Below are positions 16,498 to 24,286 of a DNA stretch of 27,446 nt, piece by piece. The DNA lies in the NCBI GenBank assembly GCA_964613215.1, contig CAZTHK010000030.1, positions 1-27,446 on the forward strand. Reading direction: 5' to 3'. Positions within the stretch are counted from its first letter, which is position 1, and each line of letters starts with the position of its first letter. Under the pieces are notes generated by a model. That model saw only the letters and a list, made by a program, of their open reading frames with translations. It made no database searches and had not been told where the DNA came from. The stretch comes from CAZTHK01 sp964613215 (GTDB lineage: Bacteria; Krumholzibacteriota; Krumholzibacteriia; Krumholzibacteriales; CAZTHK01). The translations under genes and the position numbers were made by a program.

Positions 16498-16641
16498 TTA
16501 CAGCACGTCATAGCCTCCAATGCTCGCGGTACCCGTGCAGCTCGACTGCTTGATCGAAGGATAGCAGCAAATAATACCTGTCCTTGCGGCACCTAGAGAT
16601 TCGATGTCATTGTACATTACATCGTCCATCTGGAAATTCAT
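16498..16641 (-). CDS. Lanthipeptide-like (RiPP) precursor peptide, 47 aa
   Basis: The gene encodes 47 residues. An acidic leader (MNFQMDDVMY, then NDIESLGAAR) is followed by a core from about residue 21 with IICCYPS and SSCTGTAS, ending GGYDVL. The last 27 residues carry Cys25, Cys26 and Cys35 plus Thr21, Ser29, Ser33, Ser34, Thr36, Thr38 and Ser40, the expected makeup for lanthionine formation. Leader cleavage could fall near GA/A (residues 17-19), but no peptidase gene is visible. GGAGGTGATCC immediately upstream is a perfect complement to the 16S rRNA 3' end, with 7 nt from GGAGG to ATG, and a near-consensus promoter lies about 90 nt upstream. Both fit a highly translated precursor. The HopA1-like and LanC-like genes follow on the same strand. 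The ORF is certain; the RiPP role is strong inference. Confidence 0.78.
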   Translation of the reverse strand: MNFQMDDVMYNDIESLGAARTGIICCYPSIKQSSCTGTASIGGYDVL

Positions 16642-16737
16642 AGGATCACCTCCCCCGTTGTGGGTATAGAGTAGAACCGGCGATTACCCCATTTTCCTCA
16701 ATTAGCTTTGTTGCTTCTTCCCTTCAGATGCGAGACA

Positions 16738-16765
16738 ATTATATCACTAAGAATAAATATGTCAA
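16738..16765 (-). promoter_or_regulatory. Near-consensus promoter of the precursor gene
   Basis: On the minus strand: TTGACA (complement of 16760-16765), 16-bp spacer, TATAAT (complement of 16738-16743). Both hexamers are perfect consensus. It is the strongest promoter in the window and predicts a 5'-UTR of about 90 nt. Confidence 0.8.
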
Positions 16766-17007
16766 GGAGTTTGCCGATATATTATTGCCCGCGGTTTTTT
16801 GACCCGGTTAATCCAAAGGCTCGCTTTTGCATGAGCGTATGGCAATGATAATAAAATCTTGCCGGCACAGGTTGCTAGTTTTTGGATATGCTCAGGCCGC
16901 TGAAAAATGAAGGGATAACATTTTTAATCATTCAAACAGCATACACTTAGAAGTGCTGACTGCCGTTTTTATAAATTAACCGGATTAATATAAGAATAAC
17001 CCAGCAG
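16766..17007. other. Gene-free AT-rich gap between the RiPP promoter and dapB
   Basis: No gene is supported on either strand; only frames of about 20 codons without SD are seen. No second precursor gene or transporter is present here. Confidence 0.5.
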
Positions 17008-17039
17008 AAAAACCGGTGCTATGTTGATTTATGCGCCGG
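17008..17039 (-). terminator. Probable terminator after dapB
   Basis: On the minus strand: CCGGcGC ... GCaCCGG (one internal mismatch), then TTTTT. It starts a few bases after the dapB stop. Confidence 0.5.
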
Positions 17040-17044
17040 GCAGG

Positions 17045-17809
17045 TTATAGTTTTAGTACATCATTCATGGTGTAGAAACCCGGTTCCTTCTCCAGCATGA
17101 AGTGGATTGCCCTGACAGTACCCCGGGCGAAGGTTCTCCGGGAGTGAGCCCGGTGCACCAGCTCCAGCCTCTCCCCCTCTCCTGCAAATATAACAGTGTG
17201 CTCGCCGGTAACATCTCCCCCCCGCAATGAGTGCATCCCTACCTCGGCGGAGTCTCTGGGCCCGGCCTCCCCCTCCCTGCCGTGCACTATCCTGGCATTC
17301 TCCCTGGCCTGTTTGATTATCTCCCCTATCCTGGCAGCTGTTCCGCTGGGAGAGTCCTTCTTGCGGTTGTGATGGATCTCGGCGACCTCTATATCGAAAC
17401 CCGGCAGGGCGGTGGTGATCTCCTCTACCAGGCTGAACAGCAGGTTGACCCCCAGGGACATGTTGGGGCTCACCAGCAGCGGTATTCTGTCCGCCGCCTT
17501 CTCCGCCTCGAAGAGCTGTTCACGGTTCAGACCGGTGGTTCCCACCACCACCGCTATTCCCTTCTCAGAGCAGGTGCGGATGGTACGGATAGCATTCTCG
17601 GGTACGGTAAAATCAACTGCGATGTCCCCGTCCGGAATAACTTCGCCAAGACTGTCAGTTACCTCGACACCCTGAACCCTGCTCCCCAAGTCTTCATGCC
17701 CTGGTGATTCCACTGCACCGGCGAGGGTTAAATCCCTGTCCCTGGCGATCTCCTCTGCTATGGTCTGTCCCATATTACCCATGGCACCGACCAGAATTAC
17801 ATTTTTCAT
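17045..17809 (-). CDS. dapB: 4-hydroxy-tetrahydrodipicolinate reductase
   Basis: 254 aa. It reduces the DapA product with NAD(P)H in the lysine/diaminopimelate pathway. The N-terminal Rossmann motif VGAMGNMG is at 7-14. VGTTG (89-93) contacts the cofactor. The signature EIHHNRKKDSPSGTA (144-158) carries catalytic His147 and Lys151. Length and motifs are normal. A GAGGGGAT element about 11 nt upstream serves as SD. dapA lies upstream on the same strand, but the gap is 356 bp, so separate expression is possible. Confidence 0.95.
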   Translation of the reverse strand: MKNVILVGAMGNMGQTIAEEIARDRDLTLAGAVESPGHEDLGSRVQGVEVTDSLGEVIPDGDIAVDFTVPENAIRTIRTCSEKGIAVVVGTTGLNREQLFEAEKAADRIPLLVSPNMSLGVNLLFSLVEEITTALPGFDIEVAEIHHNRKKDSPSGTAARIGEIIKQARENARIVHGREGEAGPRDSAEVGMHSLRGGDVTGEHTVIFAGEGERLELVHRAHSRRTFARGTVRAIHFMLEKEPGFYTMNDVLKL

Positions 17810-18165
17810 GGATAGATCATCCCCTCTGAATTAATAACCTGATGAAAAACTCCGGGAGATTCCGACGGGTTATTCCCGCCCGGGGGTTACAGCATGCGTC
17901 GCCCCTGATTTATTCTTTCCGCCAGGTTCCGGCCGGGAACACCGCCGGGATATCCGGCCGCCGGGTACAGGCAGCTGATGCTTCTGAACTATTTAGACTG
18001 CCGGACCCGGGGAGGTGCCGCTACTGAATAAGTTATACCGGGAGATTCCCATCGGAAAGGCAACTGAATCGATCTGCCCGGCAGCTCATCTCAAAAGTGG
18101 CATATTCTACCGATGACCACCTCTGCCGGGAAGACTGTTAATTATCCCGGAAGATGTAACAGCTG
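17810..18165. other. 356-bp GC-rich gap between dapA and dapB
   Basis: No supportable gene. It holds many CCGG-type inverted repeats and two copies of CCGGGAGATTCC (17852-17863 and 18038-18049). A stem CCGGGA/TCCCGG lies just after dapA without a T tract. I looked for a lysine riboswitch on the dapB strand and did not find the conserved core. Confidence 0.45.
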
Positions 18166-19065
18166 CTAAATCAAAGTCTTCTTGTCTTCCAGCTCCAGGC
18201 CGTACGCCTCCAGGGCATCCCGGAGTTTGTCTCTGTTCTCCTCCTTCATTCTGACCAGGGGAAGCCTTACATCTCCCACATCCCTGCCCAGTATATTCAT
18301 CGCCTCCTTGACCGGCATGGGATTGGTTTCGATGAACATGGCCTGGGCCAGTGGCAGAAGCCTGTAGTGCCACTTCCTGGCCTGGGCGATATCACCCTGG
18401 TTGAATGCTTCGATCATGCTCAGCATATCCTGAGGCACTATGTTGCCCACTACACTGACTATTCCGCTTCCACCGATAGCGAGTGTGGGCATGGTCAAGG
18501 CATCGTCGCCCGAGAGCAGGGTGATCTTGTCTCCGCACATTCTTATGATGTCGGACATCTGTTCGATATCCCCGCTGGCCTCCTTGATGCTTACTATCAT
18601 TTCATTATCCGCCAGTCTGGCCACTGTCTCCGGCTCGATGTTTCTGCCCGTTCTTCCCGGTACGTTGTATAGCATCAGGGGAAGCTGACCATCATCGGCC
18701 AGCCTGGAGAAATGTGCGTAGAGTCCCTCCTGGGTGGGCTTGTTGTAGTAGGGTGTTACCACCATGGCTCCGTCCGCCCCGTGCTCCCTGGCCTTCTTGA
18801 TATTCTTGATGGAACGGCCGGTGTTGTTGGTCCCGCAGCCGGGAACCACCTTGATTCTGCCTTCAGCCTCTTCGGTCACAATCTCGATGATTCTGAAATG
18901 CTCTTCCCAGGTGTAGGCCGGATTCTCACTGGTGGTGGCACAGGGGACCAGCCCGTCGGTGCCGGCTTCTATGTGGAAGTTCACCAGTTCCCTGAGCTTG
19001 TTCTCGTTGAGGCTTCCATCATCCTTGAATGGAGTAACAAGTGCGACAAACAGTCCCTTGAACAT
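18166..19065 (-). CDS. dapA: 4-hydroxy-tetrahydrodipicolinate synthase
   Basis: 299 aa. It condenses pyruvate with aspartate semialdehyde, the first step of the lysine/diaminopimelate branch. Key residues keep E. coli numbering: Lys161 (Schiff base, VSIKEASGD), Tyr133 and Arg138 (YNVPGRTG), Thr44 and Thr45. The substrate loop, usually GTTGES, reads ATTSEN, so both glycines around Thr-Thr are replaced. NAL/DHDPS relatives differ at this loop, so a related aldolase role is possible, but the dapB neighbour favours DapA. SD GGGAGGGG is close to the start. A consensus-like promoter lies about 110-135 bp upstream. Confidence 0.9.
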   Translation of the reverse strand: MFKGLFVALVTPFKDDGSLNENKLRELVNFHIEAGTDGLVPCATTSENPAYTWEEHFRIIEIVTEEAEGRIKVVPGCGTNNTGRSIKNIKKAREHGADGAMVVTPYYNKPTQEGLYAHFSRLADDGQLPLMLYNVPGRTGRNIEPETVARLADNEMIVSIKEASGDIEQMSDIIRMCGDKITLLSGDDALTMPTLAIGGSGIVSVVGNIVPQDMLSMIEAFNQGDIAQARKWHYRLLPLAQAMFIETNPMPVKEAMNILGRDVGDVRLPLVRMKEENRDKLRDALEAYGLELEDKKTLI

Positions 19066-19117
19066 TTACCCCTCCCTTCTTTTACAGTCCTCTTTGAATT
19101 TTCCGGTTAAACTATAC

Positions 19118-19155
19118 GGGCGGTTCTGACTGTGACCGGTATCCTGAGACCGCCC
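19118..19155 (-). promoter_or_regulatory. Long-stem structure in the dapA leader
   Basis: GGGCGGT (19118-19124) is fully complementary to ACCGCCC (19149-19155), with a 24-nt loop, inside the roughly 100-nt 5'-UTR. There is no T tract. The leader is too short for a canonical lysine riboswitch. Confidence 0.35.
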
Positions 19156-19174
19156 CAATGGTTGCTTTTTTCTG

Positions 19175-19203
19175 ACCCTAAAGAGATTAACCGCAGGTGT
19201 CAA
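19175..19203 (-). promoter_or_regulatory. Promoter of dapA
   Basis: On the minus strand: TTGACA (complement of 19198-19203), 17-bp spacer, TAGGGT (complement of 19175-19180). The design is the same as the hom promoter. Confidence 0.65.
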
Positions 19204-19543
19204 GGCAATTAAGTTCCGGGTAACTCTATCTGTGAAATAAAAATAACCGGATCTGTGTGGCCGGATTATACTTGAGAGACAATTAAAAGAGTTTTTATGC
19301 GAAAAGTATCTTTAACCCGAATAATTCATAAAAACAGCAGGATGTGCCGTCGATATATTATTACCATTACCCCTCTGATATGCCGTAGCAAATTTATGAA
19401 TTAACTGGGTTAATCCTGAAGTTACAGAAAGCCGGGCATACTAAATAGACATAATTCGTTGTTGGCCCGATATTATTGGAGTTAAGGCCGGATCCCCGCC
19501 TGGAGGCTTCAAGGGAATTTTAATAAATTTTCAGGGAATATAA
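19204..19543. other. 340-bp gap without a supportable gene
   Basis: AT-rich. The best frame is 35 codons from an ATG at about 19297 on the plus strand, with only a weak SD; I do not call it. Confidence 0.45.
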
Positions 19544-19577
19544 CAAAAAGGGGAGCACGGCATTCATACTCCCCTTT
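19544..19577 (-). terminator. Strong terminator of the 48-aa protein gene
   Basis: AAAGGGGAG / CTCCCCTTT, a 9-bp perfect stem with a 13-nt loop. On the minus strand it runs into TTTTTGTT. It lies 25 bp after the small gene's stop. Confidence 0.85.
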
Positions 19578-19601
19578 GGATTATCTTCTGATTCAGACCG
19601 C

Positions 19602-19748
19602 TCAGCCGATCTTTTTCCAGAGAATGTCTAGCTGCTTCCTGGTCAGCTTGACCTTGCCGCCGAAGTCATCGGTGATGGTGATGTTATCGTTGTCCACAAT
19701 TACCTCGGGGCAGCACTTCTCATCGCTGCAAAGCTTGAACTTTCTCAT
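19602..19748 (-). CDS. 48-aa small protein with CxxxxCC motif
   Basis: A short gene with every expected signal: promoter, SD AAAGGAGG with 7 nt to ATG, stop TGA, then a strong terminator. The N-terminus MRKFKLCSDEKCCP has Cys7, Cys12 and Cys13, suggesting a metal-binding or redox site. Then come a beta-like stretch (VIVDNDNITITDDFGG) and a basic C-terminal helix (KLTRKQLDILWKKIG). It may be a small metal- or nucleic-acid-binding protein. From memory, short proteins of this layout occur in other anaerobes without a known function. Monocistronic, next to the distal end of the CRISPR array. The gene is very likely real; function unknown. Confidence 0.8.
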   Translation of the reverse strand: MRKFKLCSDEKCCPEVIVDNDNITITDDFGGKVKLTRKQLDILWKKIG

Positions 19749-19769
19749 ACTGGAACCTCCTTTATCCAC

Positions 19770-19798
19770 TATTTAATACAGCGAAATTCTCAAGTCAA
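19770..19798 (-). promoter_or_regulatory. Promoter of the 48-aa protein gene
   Basis: On the minus strand: TTGACT (complement of 19793-19798), 17-bp spacer, TAAATA (complement of 19770-19775). A short AT-rich palindrome (TTGAAA...TTTTCAA, about 19806-19822) lies just upstream and could be an operator. Confidence 0.55.
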
Positions 19799-19888
19799 TC
19801 TTTTTATTGAAATTATTTTCAATTAATTTTGATTATGATTTGCCATCATAAAAGAAGCCGTTAATCAATCGAGAATGAATTCTGATTT

Positions 19889-22783
19889 AATCCAATCCCT
19901 TCTTCATAAGGTCAATCATTCTCACTTTATGAGATACGCAAATCCGAAGGCATTAACTATATTGAGTCTCAATCCCTTCTTCATAAGGTCAATCATTCTC
20001 ACTTTCAAAAACCTTTTTACTCAAAAAAATCTCTTGAATGAGTCTCAATCCCTTCTTCATAAGGTCAATCATTCTCACTGAGGACTCCTTCAACGGGGTC
20101 TGGGTCCCTAACGGGGATCCGTCTCAATCCCTTCTTCATAAGGTCAATCATTCTCACTCATCAGTTAGAACCCGTTCTTTATGAAGGGAATGTTTGCGTC
20201 TCAATCCCTTCTTCATAAGGTCAATCATTCTCACCCAATTAAGGTGAATGGTAACACCTACTATCCGACACGAGAGTCTCAATCCCTTCTTCATAAGGTC
20301 AATCATTCTCACCCAATTAAGGTGAATGGTAACACCTACTATCCGACACGAGAGTCTCAATCCCTTCTTCATAAGGTCAATCATTCTCACCAGTAGGTAT
20401 GAAACGAAGTACTGCCCCAATAGATGCAGAGTCTCAATCCCTTCTTCATAAGGTCAATCATTCTCACTCCATTAAGTATTCTAGTATTTTTCTACTGTCT
20501 TCTTTCTGTCTGTCTCAATCCCTTCTTCATAAGGTCAATCATTCTCACCTGAAATTCAGCTCTTCGTGCTTAGCATTATTAATATTGCGTCTCAATCCCT
20601 TCTTCATAAGGTCAATCATTCTCACCTGCGTGAATGCGTGGATATTATCACTGCTGGATTCGTCTCAATCCCTTCTTCATAAGGTCAATCATTCTCACCA
20701 TTGACATTGGGACAAACAAGGAGGTCATAATGCGATATACGTCTCAATCCCTTCTTCATAAGGTCAATCATTCTCACCCGGATGGATCAGCTGCATAGCG
20801 TTAAGCGGCGTGTGAGTCTCAATCCCTTCTTCATAAGGTCAATCATTCTCACCTGAAATTCAGCTCTTCGTGCTTAGCATTATTAATATTGCGTCTCAAT
20901 CCCTTCTTCATAAGGTCAATCATTCTCACCTGCGTGAATGCGTGGATATTATCACTGCTGGATTCGTCTCAATCCCTTCTTCATAAGGTCAATCATTCTC
21001 ACCATTGACATTGGGACAAACAAGGAGGTCATAATGCGATATACGTCTCAATCCCTTCTTCATAAGGTCAATCATTCTCACGGAAGAAATGATATTAATG
21101 TCCAAAGGTGATTTCAAGCTGTCTCAATCCCTTCTTCATAAGGTCAATCATTCTCACTGGTGTCATTTAGCAGGATTCTTCACTGTAGCAGCTATACTTA
21201 GTCTCAATCCCTTCTTCATAAGGTCAATCATTCTCACTAAAGATATTTCACAAGGAATCCCCGGAGCCGAAAACAGACGAGTCTCAATCCCTTCTTCATA
21301 AGGTCAATCATTCTCACCAGATATTGCATTGATTCCCTATGATATAAGTAATAGTAAGTCTCAATCCCTTCTTCATAAGGTCAATCATTCTCACCAACAG
21401 GAAACATTTGACGATCTTGCAAAAGCAAAAAGAAGTCTCAATCCCTTCTTCATAAGGTCAATCATTCTCACGTAGCATTTGTTTTATCTTTAACCTACAG
21501 GAGGTAGGTAAGTCTCAATCCCTTCTTCATAAGGTCAATCATTCTCACGGATTTAGACGAGATGGAAGAGCTTGCCTGCCGGATACACGTCTCAATCCCT
21601 TCTTCATAAGGTCAATCATTCTCACTTCCGGGGTACGGGGAATTATGTAAAGTTAGGGGATAGACAGAGTCTCAATCCCTTCTTCATAAGGTCAATCATT
21701 CTCACGAACCTTCTGTTGTTGCTAGAGTTACAACACCATGTAATTCGTCTCAATCCCTTCTTCATAAGGTCAATCATTCTCACGGTGTAACCGTGCTTCC
21801 TGAATACTGGATTGCCCGCAAAGTCTCAATCCCTTCTTCATAAGGTCAATCATTCTCACGGACTGGAGGAACGATGGAAGACAAGGCTTTGAAAGAGTCT
21901 CAATCCCTTCTTCATAAGGTCAATCATTCTCACTTTTTAGTACAAGACCCAGACAGACCGCTATACGTAATAGGTCTCAATCCCTTCTTCATAAGGTCAA
22001 TCATTCTCACTACCAATCTTTTCAGAATTGGGAGGCATTATAATTATGATGTCTCAATCCCTTCTTCATAAGGTCAATCATTCTCACGGTAACGGGTATT
22101 ATGAACTTATACGTTGTACAGGATCACGTCTCAATCCCTTCTTCATAAGGTCAATCATTCTCACGCTATACAGCGTGAAACAGATCCGCCGGAAATTCCT
22201 CCCCGTCTCAATCCCTTCTTCATAAGGTCAATCATTCTCACAGCCCTTCGGGCACGATACGCGTTTCTTGCCGAAAATACGTGATAGTCTCAATCCCTTC
22301 TTCATAAGGTCAATCATTCTCACTGAAGCTCGATACAGACGCAACATTACATAGGGTGTGGATAGTCTCAATCCCTTCTTCATAAGGTCAATCATTCTCA
22401 CTTTTAAAGCTCTCGCCTGTAATCATAGCTGTCCGCCCGGTCTCAATCCCTTCTTCATAAGGTCAATCATTCTCACCGGGACGGGGGGAGCAACTGGGCA
22501 ACCGTTGACGGGGATTCCGTCTCAATCCCTTCTTCATAAGGTCAATCATTCTCACGCTAGGCAGACCCTCAGAGAAAGGAGGAGAGATGAAAAAAGTCTC
22601 AATCCCTTCTTCATAAGGTCAATCATTCTCACCTATGATATACCTTGCCTGGAATGGAGGAACCATGCAGGTCTCAATCCCTTCTTCATAAGGTCAATCA
22701 TTCTCACTAAAAGAACTTCGTAGGGATAGTGACGTTGTACCATACAGTCTCAATCCCTTCTTCATAAGGTCAATCATTCTCAC
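19889..22783 (-). CRISPR. CRISPR array, 38 repeats of 37 nt and 37 spacers (type III-A associated)
   Basis: On the plus strand the repeat starts GTCTCAATCCCTTC and ends TCATTCTCAC; spacers are 36-45 nt. The functional direction is the minus strand. There each repeat ends in ATTGAGAC, the classic 8-nt crRNA 5' handle, directly after a short stem CCTT-ATGAAG-AAGG suited to Cas6 cleavage. The leftmost repeat (19889-19925) is degenerate exactly in the handle part, marking the distal, oldest end. The rightmost repeat (22747-22783) borders the leader and cas2. Spacers 5 and 6 are identical. Spacers 9-11 recur as 13-15, leaving 33 distinct spacers. The other repeats look essentially perfect. Cas6 is not encoded in the window. 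Confidence 0.98.
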
Positions 22784-23009
22784 AGGTGCATTTGTAACCG
22801 GTTAAGTTACAATTTGTTAGGAAACCATAATTCAACATCCTAATTTTCATTGCTTTTTCAATCACCTCCCTTTTTTAGCCTGCTTCGTTAGTTATTTAAT
22901 ATTAACAAGTTACAAGATTCAACAACTCGGCATGTTTTCGTCACTTTCGGGATGTTTGATTATTGCTGCTGAAATTAGCTAACTTATATTCAATTAAACA
23001 GTTATATTG
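22784..23009 (-). promoter_or_regulatory. CRISPR leader (promoter side of the array)
   Basis: A 226-bp AT-rich stretch between the first (newest) repeat and the cas2 stop. On the minus strand a weak promoter (TTGAAT with TATTAA 15 bp later, in the area 22890-22930) may drive the array. It also contains a perfect SD-like GGGAGGTGAT (complement of 22861-22870) and a 26-codon frame (22770-22850) that runs into the first repeat. Whether that frame is translated is unclear. Confidence 0.65.
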
Positions 23010-23285
23010 CTATATAACAATATAATCGATTTCATTGATATCTTTGCCGATTCCAGAAACTGTAATTTTTTTTGAACACTTTTCGCATAATCGATAGACT
23101 CTTATTGAATCCTCCTTCTTTTCAATTTCAGCAGTTATCTTTTTCAGGCATTCATTAAATTCATTTTCTGAGAAAAGCCCTTCAAAGACAGACTTTTGCA
23201 CTCTGTATGCATATCCAAGCAGTATCTTTGCAACCCGCTGTCTTCTTTTATTGTTAACTATATCATAGCTTATCAAGCATCTCAT
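23010..23285 (-). CDS. cas2: CRISPR-associated endoribonuclease/adaptation protein Cas2
   Basis: 91 aa. The N-terminal ferredoxin-like strand CLISYDIVNNKRRQRVAK carries the metal-binding Asp8, and RVQKSVFEG is the second family motif. Cas2 bridges Cas1 dimers in the spacer-integration complex. Its ATG directly follows the cas1 stop with no SD, so translation is probably coupled. The C-terminal region has a CEKC pair (Cys67, Cys70), which is uncommon for the core fold. Confidence 0.95.
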   Translation of the reverse strand: MRCLISYDIVNNKRRQRVAKILLGYAYRVQKSVFEGLFSENEFNECLKKITAEIEKKEDSIRVYRLCEKCSKKITVSGIGKDINEIDYIVI

Positions 23286-24284
23286 TTATTTAATAACGTA
23301 GGGTTGGTAGGGTACGTTTTTCTCCAAACTTTCTTTCATTTTCTCCGCCTGCTTCCACAGAATTTTTCTGAAAGAAAATTTCCCCTCGCCGTAGGAGACA
23401 TTTTCCTTATCTGCGTATTCTTCAAAGTGTTTTATAAAAACTTTGAGAGCATCCTTTTTAAGATAGCATCCTCCTCTTTTTTCATTATAATAGAAATCAT
23501 CTTCATCCAGAATTTTCTTATTAACCAGCTTGAGTATCAATCTGTCGATGTAGCAGTGACGAAACTCCTCTATCATGTCCAGTGACAAAGATGCTCTGCC
23601 ATATTTAATTTGATGAAAAAAACCGATGTATGGATCCAATCCAAACGCATCCAGTATTCCCTGCATTTCCCTGCTGATAAATGAATATCCAAAGGAAAGG
23701 AGAGCGTTGACTGGATCAGGAGACGGAAAGTACTGCCGGGTATTGAAACCCATTTTGTTTATCAGACATTCAGAGATGCCTTCTCTGAAATAGATCTTAG
23801 CAGCATTTCCTTCGTATCCTCTTATTTCCTCGATAGATTCCGCATTTGAAATCTTTTCTATATATTCCTGTAACTTATCGAAGCAATCAATATTAACCGG
23901 GTTATTTTTATTGTAATGGAAATCTTTCAGCAATTTCATTCCATTGCTTATCTTTGCCGAAGAAACCTTTTTGGTAAATTCCAATGTATATTTTATGTCT
24001 TTGGTTTTTTCATGCTGGAGACGCCTCAGTTCCGAGTTTTTACCAAGAGCGGATTGGACTCTTCCCCTGAAGTGTCCGTCAGACGTCATCATCGAGATAT
24101 CACAACCCTGATAAAGTAAAGCAAGCATTGCCTGGACACTTATCTGTACTTTGCCGAAAAGCAGCAAGAGATGAACTTCCTTAATGGGCATTTCCAGAAT
24201 CTTTTCCCCGGACTTTTCAAGACGTATTGTATTTCCCTTTTTCCTCAGGTATGCACCCTGTTCGGTGATATATAAATGTGCCAT
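23286..24284 (-). CDS. cas1: CRISPR-associated integrase Cas1
   Basis: 332 aa, the standard length, with no fused reverse transcriptase. The metal ligands are Glu158 (RGYEGNAA), His224 (FFHQIKYGRASLSLD) and Glu239 (MIEEFR). The N-terminal beta domain begins MAHLYITEQGAYL. It integrates prespacers at the leader-proximal repeat together with Cas2. The ATG follows the stop of the CARF gene by 2 nt, a tight operon. AT-rich codon use contrasts with the housekeeping genes to the left. Confidence 0.96.
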   Translation of the reverse strand: MAHLYITEQGAYLRKKGNTIRLEKSGEKILEMPIKEVHLLLLFGKVQISVQAMLALLYQGCDISMMTSDGHFRGRVQSALGKNSELRRLQHEKTKDIKYTLEFTKKVSSAKISNGMKLLKDFHYNKNNPVNIDCFDKLQEYIEKISNAESIEEIRGYEGNAAKIYFREGISECLINKMGFNTRQYFPSPDPVNALLSFGYSFISREMQGILDAFGLDPYIGFFHQIKYGRASLSLDMIEEFRHCYIDRLILKLVNKKILDEDDFYYNEKRGGCYLKKDALKVFIKHFEEYADKENVSYGEGKFSFRKILWKQAEKMKESLEKNVPYQPYVIK

Positions 24285-24286
24285 TA

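Noticed and set aside
17900..18060. Plus-strand stretch with cobalamin- or lysine-riboswitch-like words (GGGAA, GAGGTGCCGCTACTG, GGGAGATTCCC)
   Set aside because: The conserved core order does not fit, and no plus-strand gene follows; dapA and dapB are on the minus strand.
19204..19543. 35-codon plus-strand frame starting near 19297
   Set aside because: Only a weak SD, unusual composition and no terminator or partner.
20154..20704. Open frames of about 90-100 codons across the CRISPR array on both strands
   Set aside because: They are artefacts of repeats without stops; their translations simply repeat the same motif.
23286..24284. Cas1 fused to reverse transcriptase, considered because of the spacer strand bias
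   Set aside because: Cas1 has the normal 332-aa length with no RT motifs, and no RT gene is in the window.
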